Source: Quillaja saponaria (Eukaryota > Streptophyta > Magnoliopsida > Fabales > Quillajaceae). From it: 64,000 bases of DNA. Below, piece after piece: positions 11,640 to 24,373 of this stretch. Under the pieces are notes generated by a model. The model was not told the origin of the DNA, ran no database searches, and saw only the letters and a program-made list of their open reading frames with translations. Positions within the stretch are counted from its first letter, which is position 1. Each line of letters begins with the position of its first letter. A program made the position numbers and the translations under genes. The stretch lies in the NCBI GenBank assembly GCA_029379385.1, contig CM055615.1:5518001-5582000 (forward strand). The letters are read 5' to 3'.

Positions 11640-12350
11640 CCTAGTTTCCTGGGAATATAAAAGAATGGTTCAAAATTACAGTAGTTGTTGATAATGCCCA
11701 TGACAACTACATTAAAGTTTGTTGGACTATTTTTGAAAATAGAATATATATTTGTTGACCAGGACTTTCCATAATCAAACAAAAAAGAAAAGATTCTTTC
11801 TTAGCGGCTTCAAAAAGTAGAATATCCACTAATTTAATAACTCGATATATTAACATACGTTTTAAAACAGTTGTATATGATTTATAATAAATAAGTGAAT
11901 AAAATATTATATTAAATAAAAATTTACATAATTAAGTATTTAAATAAATAAATATAAAAATAATACAATAGTTAATTTTTATTATATAATTAATTAACTT
12001 GTAGCTTAAAAAAATAAATAAATAAATAAACAACAACATAGATATTAAATTGAAGTAAGTATGAGTTTAATTTATTTAGAATATGTTAATTGAAGGATTA
12101 ATAAATATGTTACAATTACAAAATGACAAATTATATATATATATATGATTATATAAATATCTAAGAAGCAATTGTGGCACATGATTTTTCCCATTATTTT
12201 ATTAAGCTTTCTTTTTATCCTTTCCTTTCTTTGGCTTGTCATTTTCCTTTGTGAAAAGCTGTTCGTTGCTTCTTCTTTCAACGATTTTCTTTTGGTGATT
12301 GTTGGAATTTTTGGAGTATGAAGGCTGCCGTGAACCTTTGCCTTTGCCAT
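11640..12350. other. Upstream of TPS gene, nothing recognised
   Basis: AT-rich DNA 5' of the TPS gene. A 92-residue minus-strand open frame (12350-12072) is Lys/Ser-rich at first and then turns into low-complexity Ile/Tyr; it matches nothing I know and is probably not a gene. Confidence 0.4.
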
Positions 12351-12359
12351 TTAAATTCA

Positions 12360-14410
12360 AGTCTTGAGTAAATTCCTTGCTCCTCCTTTCAAGTAGGCAG
12401 TGGGAGTGGAGATTGAAGGAGGTTAGGAGCTGAATTTTAAAAATTGTCTATCCTTTCATTTGGTTGCCGAATCCTCTGCTTCCTGCACTTGGAGAACAAC
12501 CAGCCATATCTCTTGTTTTTTTGCCTAAGAATCCCTAGCTTTTATGTTGATTAAATTAGGTTCAAGGTAAAGAACTTTTCCTTCTTTTGTTCTCTTGACC
12601 ATGGATTTTTTTTCCTTGATGGGGGTGGTCTCCTTGGATATTGGTGGCTGTCTTGGTTTGGAAAATACATGAAATGAAGTTAAGCTGGAAATTCCAGCCA
12701 TGAGGGTGAAGAATTTTTCTTACCCATGAGAACTAAAACGGTGTGTGTGTGAGTTGGATGGTTGGATTAAGTGAAACGGGTAGGAGGTTGGAAGTGATGA
12801 AACAGGGGACGGCTATGGAATCATAATTGTTATAAAGTTGAAAGAGTTTAATCAATTCTTAATTCAAGTATTCGCAGAGTTGATTTAGGAGTTAAATGTT
12901 GGACGTTAAGGTGCAATATGGCAAAGAAACAAGTGCAGAAAATTTCTAAGTTAGTTGCAATATCACTATCAATCCTTAATTTAGTTAAATTAGCCATGTT
13001 AATATTAATGGTTTTAATTCCTAAGTTGGGTGAATTGTGGGAATCCCTATTAAATGTAAGTAAGGAAGTGAAATTTGTAATTTGTGTAGGAATTATAGAA
13101 TACCAGGTTAAGTTGGAATCAAAGAATTAGTATTTATAAACAATTTGAAGTGCTTAATTTAACGGTTAAATTATTTAGTAAATGTTTAAGATAAATTAGT
13201 TTTAAATAGTATGTTAATATATAGATATATATAGTGTTAATAAATCAAGGAATTAACCTTGTAATGATTGATATAAATAATATACAAATTGATGACTTTC
13301 AGCTCAGGATCGTATCGAGGATATTCTGACCCTATCTCAGGATAAGCAGAACGATGAACTAAGTACTTGAACAGTGAGTGAATTACGTGCACTTTGGTTG
13401 TCAGATAATTGTGTAAATAAATTATATGAATGTGAAAAATTGATTGATGTTTGGTATTTGATATTGATTGTGGTTGATAAGGGACAACAAAAATGACATT
13501 TTTCTGAGAAATGATTTTTATTTCCGAAATTGAAATCTAGGTGCACCTAGGATCTTCTGATTTGAATTTCTGAAATATTCTGATTTTGATAAATGTTTTA
13601 AAAGTAGAGTACTTAGCCCCGGTGGGATGGATTATATACATAAATGAATCTGTTATAAGGGCGCATATATGCTTGATAGAGGGTGATATTGTTGTGCGGG
13701 GCTGAGTTACTCGTTGGCCCTTTGCTTGCTTTGTAATGCTTTGATTATTTTGTTTGAAATTGTGAACTTTGGATATTTGAACTAATTTATATATGTTGCG
13801 AAACATTTGAATCGTGGTTTTATGAGAACTAAAAGTTTGGGCGAGTACTATTGAATTAAGACGTGAATATTAATACTTGTAATTAAATGATAATATATGT
13901 GTTTTGATTGATGTTGGTACCCTTAGAGTACGTTATTTGCTCACTGAGTCCGTAAGACTCACCCTTCTTTGTTGATATTTTTTTTAGTAGCAGGACTTCA
14001 ACATATAGCTTTGGTGAGCTCATGACCCGCTGATAAATAACGGCAAAATATTTTTCAGAATCTCATACTTGAAGTTAAATGATGAAAGTGTCACAATTAA
14101 GGCGTTTGGTTCTATGAATTGTTTGTGTAAAAGCCAATTTGATACAGTTTATGGTATTCACGGAGTGGAATTCCTTAGTTATGTTGTCTTTTTTGTCATT
14201 AAATTGAAGGTAATCGAGAATTTACAAGTTGATATTTTGGACATGTTTTACATTGTTGGGAACTTTTGTCGAAATTTTCAGTAAATTATTATTTGTGTTA
14301 GTAAATTTATATTTAGTCAAGAGTCGTATTGGTTTCTTTATTTCGAAGTCAAGGTTACAGAGATTTGGTATTCAATTGGTCATTAATTGTGAGTATTGTT
14401 AATATAATAC
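12360..14410 (+). repeat. Diverged LTR-like repeat related to the solo LTR at 58.4-62.0 kb
   Basis: Several landmarks occur in the same order here and at 60.8-61.95 kb: GTGCACCTAGGAT (13541 and 61110), a GCTGAGTTACTC..TTGGCCCTTTG block (13702 and 61245), CACTGAGTCCGTAAGACTCACCCTTC (13942; in the other copy with CTTGTGACTCACC at 61470), and GTCAAGGTTACAGAGATTTGG (14348 and 61921). The order and similar spacing show a shared ancestor. No TG..CA ends or target duplication were found for this copy, so it is an old fragment. Coding potential is absent. Confidence 0.6.
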
Positions 14411-14807
14411 CCTTTAATTATTTTTTCATGAATCTATTAAAAAATAAAATTTGTGAAAATTCCATACTTATTTTCTAGTAGTTTCCATTATGCTTGTTTA
14501 AACTGTTAGGTGTAATCTCTTAGATGTATTATAATCACTTATATCGACATGTAAGAGTCCGTTTCTGATACTAATGTGTTATGGGACTAATAAATAATTA
14601 AATATTAATCTTCTTGTTATTTCAGAATTGTTAGATAAAAGCCAAATAAGCTTGATGATTTGAGATTCAAGTTCCATCTCTTCCGTCGTCATGAATGTTC
14701 AAATCCTTTAAGCCATTGACAATTTTTTCTAAAAAATATAGCTCAAATGTCTTATCATGAAATAAAAATCACGAAAACATTACTTTTCCATTTGGATTTG
14801 CAAAATT
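14411..14807. other. Short spacer before the tandem duplication, nothing recognised
   Basis: AT-rich DNA with no open frame of note or recognisable repeat end. Confidence 0.4.
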
Positions 14808-17800
14808 CAACATTCAACGTTCAATTAACCATAACCATAACCATAACTTAGAAATTAAAAATCAAAGAACTCAAATCACAAGTTGTTTGACTAAGTATAA
14901 CTTGAGCCATAAAATACACCGCCACTTGAAATTGACAACTGAATAATTTGTTATTCAGAAATTTCACTCAACTTTTCAACTAGCCGGCCAATAAAAGAAT
15001 TTTGCGTCTTGAAGCTTGAGCCATAAATGAAAAAATTTTATACACCACTAGCCAAGTCTTTTCTCAATTTTTCTTTATTATTTTGTTTAATAAAAAAAGA
15101 TTATACTAGCCTAAGTCCTAGTTGACTCAAATTACTGTAAATAAAAATTTAGGAAATTTTATTGATGACAGATTTGAAAACAATTTATTTTACTTAAAAT
15201 ATTTGATACCACGTGGTTATGATTTCCTTTTTCTTTATGGGCGGAGATTCACTATGAGTACAGTAGAAGGAAGGTTCATAATGGATCGAATATAAAATCA
15301 TAAAAGTTAGTAAATACCTCGTTAAAAATCATAAATTAACTATAACACCAATACCTTCTTTCATGTGATATTTAATCCTAAATATGATTTACTATATTTA
15401 TTAAAAATGTTTAAATATTTATTAATAATATTTATATATCAAATTATAAAATAAGGAATTTTCTAATTAGTACCCTAAGGACACTTGATATGGTGCAATA
15501 AATATAGTGTTTGAGATTTAAAATATTTTAAAAATAGTAAATTATATATTACAAAGCACTAAAATCATAACTAATCACTACAATAAATGGTACAAAGTTT
15601 TTATATTTATTAACTTAACAAGTGTCCTAAGGGCATCAATTAAAAAAATTCATAAAATAAATTAGATATTTCTACTAAAAAAACTTAATAAATAAAATAG
15701 TTACTTGAGTTTAACTTATGTATTAAGAATGGATATAATTTGGGTAGATAAATAAGCTTGATTAATGAAAATATGAATATATAGATCATAAGAAAAATAA
15801 AGAGTGTGATATCATATTCCAACTTTCAATTAAGTATCTTACGGAGAGAAAAAAAAAACTAGTCAAATAAGTAAGCATCTGATAAATATTAGACAGAAAA
15901 GTACAAAAGTAAAAAAAATATTATTAGATAATATAATACAACATTCAAACTTGTCAAATAAGTAGGCATTCAATAAGTATTATATTTAAGTATAGCAAGA
16001 TCAACCACCGCGAGCTGTAGCCCCAACAACTTGATACCGAGAGTTAGTCCCTCCCATCCCCAGATCCGGGTTTAACCCAGACACCCCCAATATTCTAACA
16101 CTAATCTAACAATTACCGCTATGTTTGTAATAAAAATAAATAAAATTTACCTTATAAACTTGGAGGGGTCAAAATGATAAAAGTAAAGCCTCTAAGAGTC
16201 GAAATATAATTTTTTCAAAATCTTGTAGGGGCCAAAATTATAAAAAAAATTAAAATTAAATATTTGTGTTAGGTTTTAAATGAGATAATATATATATATA
16301 TATACACTTCTTATAAATATATTTTGATATCTAGACTGATTTTGATAATATTTTTAAGAAGGTGCTTTGGCTTTTAAAAAGTTACAGCACCTAAATATTA
16401 TTTTGTTAATATTTTTTTAGCAGTGCTTCTTCTATTGCTTTTAAAAAGTCATGAGTGTTTTTATAAGCACCTCAATATGCTTTAAAAAAAAAATTAATGA
16501 TGACTATTTTCAAAATTAAAAATACAAAAATCACCTTATTAATTTTAAAAAATTATCAAATATATCTTCAATTAATTTATAAACCATTAAATTTATCTTC
16601 CTAAATATATATTTAATTAATGATGTCTATTTTTGTCATTTTATACATTTACAGAAACTTTCGATTTGTTTTACTAAATACACTAGCTTTTTAAAAGTCA
16701 CAACATTACCAAACCAAGTCTAGTAAAGTTTGAAGTCTTATCCATCTTTTTTTTTACATAAACTTTTCATTTTTCGATGTTAAAATAATAAACTATTTGT
16801 TAATGTACATCTTATTTTTAGATAATTAAAAAATAATAGTTAATATTGATAATATGATTAAAATTAAATTTACTATTAAAAAAATTGAAATCCCAAATTT
16901 AAATTCTTAGTCATCTTTTGATACTAAATATTGGATTTGTGATTTAATTTCAAATACTCTAATTTAGTTTTTGTATCCAAAAAAAATAAAATTCAAATGT
17001 TTATATTCGAGATTGATGGATTTAAAATAAATGAATATCAAATACTTCATCCAAAAAAAGCGTAAAAGTTATATTCTTTTAGCATACCTTTCAAAAATAA
17101 ACAGACAGGACTTATCAACTAAATGATAAATTTGACTCATTGATAGGACTTAAATAAATTTCAATTGGGTCTACTGACAATGATTGCCTCTAATCTTTTC
17201 CATTGCTATTTTTAACCTGGCCATTGTTAATGTCAAAGTTAATTTGCACGGGTTAAGAGAATGAACAGTCTTGAAGTAAGTCAGAAGGAGAATAGCAGAA
17301 TAATGGGTAAAAGAGGGGGGTAACTTAGAGACTTTTTCACCTTTGGTTTTCCTTACCCTTCTCTGAGGAACATGACGTGTACATATAGAGTAGAATAGCA
17401 CGAGCACGGGCCACCTGAACTATTCAAGCTACCTAGTAGAAAGGCAATTGCCACATGGCCTGCTCTCATTGGACATCATAATACTATATTAACAGCCATA
17501 AAACCTAAGAATCTTACATTGTCTTTCTCATATCTTTCACAATCTTACCCAAGTATTTAAATGGGTTACCTACTAATCATCAATGATATGAGCTAACAAA
17601 GCAATAAGTTATTCAAACAAATTCTCTATAGAAGTAAGCAATTTTCATTAGTAATTTGACAGGAAAATTATGTGAGACCGAATTGAAAAATGAAGAGCAA
17701 ATGAAAGTTCACTATAGCTATGGAACAAATTGGAAAAAGTTGATATATTAAGGATCTGATTGATAAGTAAAATTTCTTGTGGATGAAATTGAAATTAATA

Positions 17801-19628
17801 TAATCTTGAAAGACTAAAATAGTAATTAAGTTAAAAAAAAAAGAAAGGGGAAAGACGAGGGAATGTCTACTCTAGTTCATGTACGAACCGAACATCCATT
17901 AGGTCTTGAATTTTTGTGAACCACCGAATCTAAACCAAGACCTCTATTACGTCATAAGATATATATCAATCTGAAGAACTCACTTTTAGTTGTAAAAAGA
18001 AATCAAACAAATATTAAAACTAGAGAAAACTTAATTTAAATAATGGTTTTTTTATTATTTATTTTGGTCATTCCATTTTCTTTTTATTTTGGAATTTGAG
18101 AATTATATTATTTTTTTTATATTGGTCATGAGGATTGCATAATTTTCTGTTTTAGTCCTTGAGAAATTATTTTATTTTAATGAGGTCCTCCTCCTAGGTT
18201 TAAATATATTTTATTTTGGCCCTCTGAGATTTAATTTTTCTTAAATTGAATTCGAAACAATTAAAATTAGATAGAACACAACATATTCAGTTGATATGAT
18301 TAATAATTCAGGAAAAAAATTTATGATTAATGAAAAATTTTTATTTATTTTAAAAAAAATTAGGTGTAACATTTAAAATTGAAAAAAACAAATTTGTGTA
18401 ATTATTAAGTCAATATTCATGTGATTCTTTTTCATCATCTCTTAAAAATTATATTAGTTAATTTTGTTAAATTACACCTAAAATTAATAATTTTAAATTG
18501 ATTAAGAACTTAATTAAATTATTGAGGACCAAAATATATAAAATAAATCTTGAGGACTTGATTAAAAATTATAATTTTTTAATGAGATAATTATAAGAGA
18601 CCAAAACATTACATAAACCTATTAATTATTAGATTGGACATAAAAGATGAATTAGTCAAAGGAACTTAAGTTGACATGGACACTATAACTACTAAACTAG
18701 AAAAAAAATCAAATAATTATAAAATCAAATCCCCAAAGATATCATAGTCAAAATTCAACCCGCGTGAAAGTCCCATTCTTATCACGACTAAAACAAAATT
18801 AGCTGAGTCAAACTAAAATTAGAAAAATAATATCATAGTCAAAATTCACCACTTGGATCTATCCCTTCCTTTGACTTATCTTCATTTTGTTTTTTTGCAT
18901 ATGTAGTACACAAGTAGTGCAACATTAAAACTTTCCTTTTGTTTGTTTGGTTTTGTTTTTAATTTTATATCTGCAAGAAAAGCGATTGACTATTTTTATG
19001 TGAATCCATTTCTTTAAGAGATTGAAAGATCTACTATAAATTTAAATTGGGTATATTTATGATGGCTACCCCAAACTTCTCCATTGATATCGTTTTGGTC
19101 CTGAAAACCTTTGCCATTTGCCCATGTCAATATTGCATATTTTTCTGAAAATCTTACCTAATTTTTGGACATATGCAATATTGTATATTGACATAGGTAG
19201 TAATTAATTGTAGAATCAAATAGATACCATAGAGTTGAAGTCGAACTAATATTAGACAAATAAAAAAAATATAATAATATCCCCTGTCGACTTACCTGAA
19301 TTTTGTTTATTTCCATATGAAGTATTTATATATATAGTGCACAAGTAGTGTAAGATTGATACTTTCCTTTTGTTTGTTTTTTCTTATTTTTTACTTATTT
19401 GAGTAGTGCAAGTTAAAAATATAACTTGTTGTATTATGCAGAGGATTGAAAGGTTAATTTTTTTTTTAATTATTTTAATTTATACTGTAAGATGCAGATG
19501 ATGAGATTTTTGTTAGTGTTTAGGATGGATGTACTATTGGATGTGACAACTACATCATAATTTAGTGTCATTTTAGCAAGATTTTGACCGATCAATAATA
19601 TTAATTTATATTATTTTGTTATTGTCAA
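14808..19628 (+). repeat. Tandem duplication, first unit (about 4.8 kb)
   Basis: This stretch is repeated head-to-tail by 19629-24253. Examples: AAGTATAACTTGAGCCATAA at 14893 and 19708; the GATCAACCACCGCGAG block at 15999 and 20781; the GGTCCTCCTCCTAGG block at 18184 and 22799. Over 18.05-18.25 kb and its partner the copies differ by about one base in 100 by eye. This unit carries about 280 extra bases at about 17223-17500 and lacks about 107 bases present in the second unit at 21455-21562. No gene was recognised; the 78-residue frame at 17407-17171 lies in the extra segment and matches nothing I know. The content looks like non-coding repeat DNA. Confidence 0.85.
18050..18615. repeat. Dispersed AT-rich repeat with inverted ends, inside unit 1
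   Basis: The left part reads TTTTAGTCCTTGAGAAATTATTTTA, and the right part contains its approximate reverse (TAAATCTTGAGGACTTGATT). Outer ends ATTTTGGTCATTCC and AGAGACCAAAACATT are loosely inverted. An equivalent copy lies at about 22665-23215, and a diverged relative at about 4820-5350. This fits a non-autonomous inverted-repeat element, but the exact ends are not defined. Confidence 0.4.
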
Positions 19629-22600
19629 GATAACAAAATTCAACTTTCAGCGTTCATTTAATCATAACGTAAAAAATCAAAACTCAAATCACAAGTTGTT
19701 TGACAAAGTATAACTTGAGCCATAAAATACACCGCCACTTGGAATTGACAACTGAATAATTTTTTATTCAGAAATTTCATTTCAACTAACCGGCCAATAA
19801 AAAATTTTGCATCTTGAAGCTTGAGCCATAAATGAAAAAATTTTATACACCACTAGTCAAGTCTTTTCTCAATTTTTCTTTATTATTTTGTTTAATAAAA
19901 AAAGATCATACTAGCCAAGTCCTAGTTGACTCAAATTACTGTAAATAAAAGTTTAGGAAATTTTATTGATGACAGATTTGAAAACAATTTATTTTTCTTA
20001 AAATATTTAATACCACTTGGTTATGATTTCCTTTTTTCTTTATGGGCGGAGATTCACTATGAGTTTAGTAGAAGGAAGGTTGATAATTGATGGAATATAA
20101 AATCATGAAAGTTAGTAAATACCTCGTTAAAAATCATAAATTAACTATAACACAAATACCTTCTTTCATGTGATATTTAATCCTAAATATGATTTACTAT
20201 ATTTATTAAAAATGTTTAAATATTTATTTAACAAAATATAAAATAAGAAATTTTCTAATTAGCACCCTAAGAACACTTGATAAGGTGCAATAAATATAGT
20301 GTTTGGGATTTGAAACATTCTAAAAGTAGTAAATTATATATTACATAGCACTAAAATCATGGCCAATCATTATAATAAATAATACAAAAATTTTATATTT
20401 ATCAACTTAACAAGTTTCCTAAAGGTATCCATTAGAAAAATTCATAAAATAAATTATATATTTCTACTAAAAATAAAATGTCAAACTTAATAAATAAAAT
20501 AGTTACTTGAGTTTAACTTGGGTATTAAAAATTGATATAATTTGGTTAGATACATAAGCTTGATTAATGAAAATATGAATATATAGATAATAAGAAAAAT
20601 AAAGAGTGTGATATCATATTCCCACTTTCAAATAAGTATCTTAACGAGAAAGAGAGGAAAAAAAAAACAATAGTTGAATAAGTAAGCATCGTATAAATAT
20701 TAGATAGAATAATCTAATACAGCATTCAAACTTGTCAAATAAGTAGCCATTCAATAGGTATTATATTTAAGTATAGCAAGATCAACCACCGCGAGATTTA
20801 GCTGCAACAGCTTGATACCGAGACTTAGTCCCCCCCATCCCCAAATCCGGGTCTAAGCCCAGACACCCCCAATACTCTAACACTAATCTAACAATTAACG
20901 TTATCTTTATAATAAAAAATAAATAAAATTTACCCTACAAACTTGGAGGGGTCAAAATGATTAAAGTAAAGCCTTTAAGAGTCAAAATATAATATTTTCA
21001 AAATCTTGTAAGGGCCAAAATTATAAAAAAATTAAAATTAAATATTTGTGTTAGGTTTTAAATGAGATAATATATATATATATATACTTCTTATAAATAT
21101 ATTTTGATATCTAGAGAGTTTGATAATATTTTTAAGAAGGTGCTTTGGCTTTTAAAAAGTTACAGCACCTAAATATTATTTGGTTAATATTTTTGTAGGG
21201 GTGCTTCTTCTATTGCTTTTAAAAAGTCATGAGTGTTTTTATAAGCATCTCAATATGCTTTTAAAAAATTAATGATGCCTATTTTCAAAATTAAAAATAC
21301 AAAAATCACCTTATTAATTTTAAAAAATTATCAAATATATCTTCAATTAATTTATAAACCATTAAATTTCTCTACCCAAATATATATTTAATTAATGATG
21401 TCTATTTTTGTCATTTTATACATTTACAGAAACTTTCGATTTGTTTTACTAAATACTTTGTTCATTGCTTTTACTACTTACAATAATTTTTATAAAAAAT
21501 TATCAAATAGGATTGTTGTGACTTTTTAATAACTGTTTTTTCACAGCATGAAAGTCATACTAGCTTTTTAAAAGTCACAATATTACCAAACCAAGCCTAG
21601 TAAAGTTTGAAGTCTTTTCCATCTTTTTTTTTACATAAACTTTTCATTTTTCGATGTTAAAATAATAAATTATTTGTTAATGTACATCTTAATTTTAGTG
21701 AATTAAAAAATAATAGTTAATATTTATAATATGATTAAAATTAAATTTAATATTTAAAAAATTGAAATCCCAAATTTAAATTCTTAGTCATCTTTTGATA
21801 CTAAATATTGGATTTGTGATTTAATTTCAAATGCTCTGATTTAGTTTTTGTATCAAAAAAAAAAAATTCAAATGTTTATATTCGAGATTGATGGATTTCA
21901 AATAAATGAATATCAAATACTTCATCCAAAAAAAGCCTTAAAGTTATATTCTTTTAGCATACCTTTAAAAATAAACTGACAGGACTTATCAACTAAATGA
22001 TAAATTTGACTCATTGATAGGACTTAAATAAATTTCAATTGGGTCTACTGACGATGATTGCCTCCAATCTTTTACATTGCTATTTTTAATTTGGCCCTAA
22101 AACCTTTGCTAAGAATCTTACACTGTCTTTCTCATATCTTTCACAATCTTACCCAAGTATTTAAATGGCTTACCTACTAATCATCAATGATATGAGCTAA
22201 CAAAGCAATAACTTATTCAAACAAATTCTCTATAGAAGTAAGTAATTTTCATTAGTAATTTGACAGAAAAGTATGTTTGAGACCGAATTGAAAAATGAAG
22301 AGCAAATGAAAGTTTATTGTAGCTATGGAACAAATTGGAAAAAGTTGATATATTAAGGATCTGATTGATAAATAAAATTTCTTGTGGAAGAAATTGAAAT
22401 TAATATAATCTTGAAAGACTAAAATAGTAATTAAGTTAGAAAAAAAAGAGAGAGAGAGAGAAAAGGGAAAGATGAGGGAATGTTTGCTCTAGTTCATGTA
22501 CGAACCGAACATCCATTAGGTCCCGAATGCTTGTGAACCAACATATCTAAACCAAGACCTCTATTATGTTGTAAGATATAGCGATTTGGAGAACTCACTT

Positions 22601-24253
22601 TCAGTTGTAAAAAGAAATCAAGCATATATTAAAACTAGAGAAAACTTAATTTAAATAATGGTTTTTTTATTATTTATTTTGGTCATTCCATTTTCTTTTT
22701 ATTTTGGAATTTGAGAATTATATTATTTTTTTTATATTGGTCATAAGGATTGCATAATTTTCTGTTTTAGTCCTTGAGAAATTATTTTATTTTAATGAGG
22801 TCCTCCTCCTAGGTTTAAATATATTTTATTTTGGCCCTCTGAGATTTAATTTTTCTTAAATTAAATTCTAAATTATTAAAATTAGATAGAAACACAACAT
22901 ATTTAGTTGATATGATTAATAATTTAGAAAAAGAATTTTATGATTAATGAAATTTTTTTTTAAAAATCAAGTGTAACATTTAAAATTGAGAGAAACAAAT
23001 TTGTGTAATTATTAAGTCAATATTCATGTGATTCTTTTTCATCATCTCTTAAAAATTATATTAGCTAATTTTGTTAAATTACACCTAAAATTAATAATTT
23101 TAAATTGATTAAGAACTTAATTAAATTATTGAGGACCAAAATAAATAAAATAAATCTTGAGGACTTGATTAAAAATTATAATTTTTTAATGAGATAATTA
23201 TAAGAGACCAAAACATTACATAAACCTATTAATTATTAGATTGGACATAAAAAATGAATTAGTCAAAGGAACTTAAGTTGACATGGACACTACAACTGCT
23301 AAACTAGAAAAAATAAAATAATTATAAAATCAAATCCAAGTAATATTAGAAAAATAAAATTAGAAAAATAATATCATAGCCAAAATTCAACCCGCGGACT
23401 AATATAAAAGTACTCCAGTCAAACTAATATTAGAAAAATAATATCATAGTCAAAATTCACCACTTGGATCTATCCCTTCCTTTGACTTATCTTCATTTTG
23501 TTTTTTTCCATATGTAGTACACAAGTAGTGCAACATTAAAACTTTCCTTTTGTTTGTTTGGTTTTGTTTTTAATTTTATATCTGCAAGAGAAGCGATTGA
23601 CTATTTTTATGTGAATCTATTTCTTTAAGAGATTGAAAGATCTACTATAAATTTAAATTGGGTATATTTACGATGGCTACCCCAATCTTCTCCATTGATA
23701 TCGTTTTGGTCCTGAAAACCTTTGCCATTTGCCCATGTCAATATTGCATATTTTTCTGAAAATCTTACCTAATTTTTGGACATATGCAATATTGTATATT
23801 GACATAGGTAGTAATTAATTGTAGAATCAAATAGATACCATAGAGTTGAGTCGAACTAATATTAGAAAAATAAAAATATATAATAATATCCCCTGTCGAC
23901 TTACCTGAATTTTGTTTATTTCCACATGAAGTATTTATATATATAGTGCACAAGTAGTGTAAGATTGATACTTTCCTTTTGTTTGTTTGTTCTTATTTTT
24001 TACTTATTTGAGTAGTGCAAATTGAAAAAACAACTTGTTGTATTATGCAGAGGTTCGAAGGGTAGTTTTTAATTTTTTTTTAATTATTTCAATTTATACT
24101 ATGGGATGCAGATGATGAGATTTTTGTTAGTGTTTGTGATGGATGTAGTGTTGGATGTGACAACTACATCATATTTTAGTGTCATTTAGTAAGATTTTGA
24201 TGGAGTAATGGGTCAATAATATCAATTTATACTATTTTGTTATTGTCAAGATA
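19629..24253 (+). repeat. Tandem duplication, second unit (about 4.6 kb)
   Basis: Second head-to-tail copy of 14808-19628. The junction at about 19628 reads GTTATTGTCAAGATA followed by ACAAAATTCAACTTTC; the second unit ends with the same GTTATTGTCAAGATA at about 24240-24253, then continues into a partial third copy (GACTTGAATAAATTTAAATT.., about 24254-24365). It retains about 107 bases missing from unit 1 and lacks unit 1's 280-base segment. No gene recognised. Confidence 0.85.
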
Positions 24254-24373
24254 GGACTTGAATAAATTTAAATTACGTATATTTATGATGGCTACCCTAA
24301 TCTTCTCCATTGCTATCGTTTTGGTCCTGAAAACCTTTGATATTTGCCTTTGTCAATATTACATATTTTTTCT

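Noticed and set aside
17171..17407. 78-residue minus-strand frame in the segment unique to unit 1
   Set aside because: No recognisable domain, no splice or promoter context, and absent from unit 2; kept only as a note on the structural difference.
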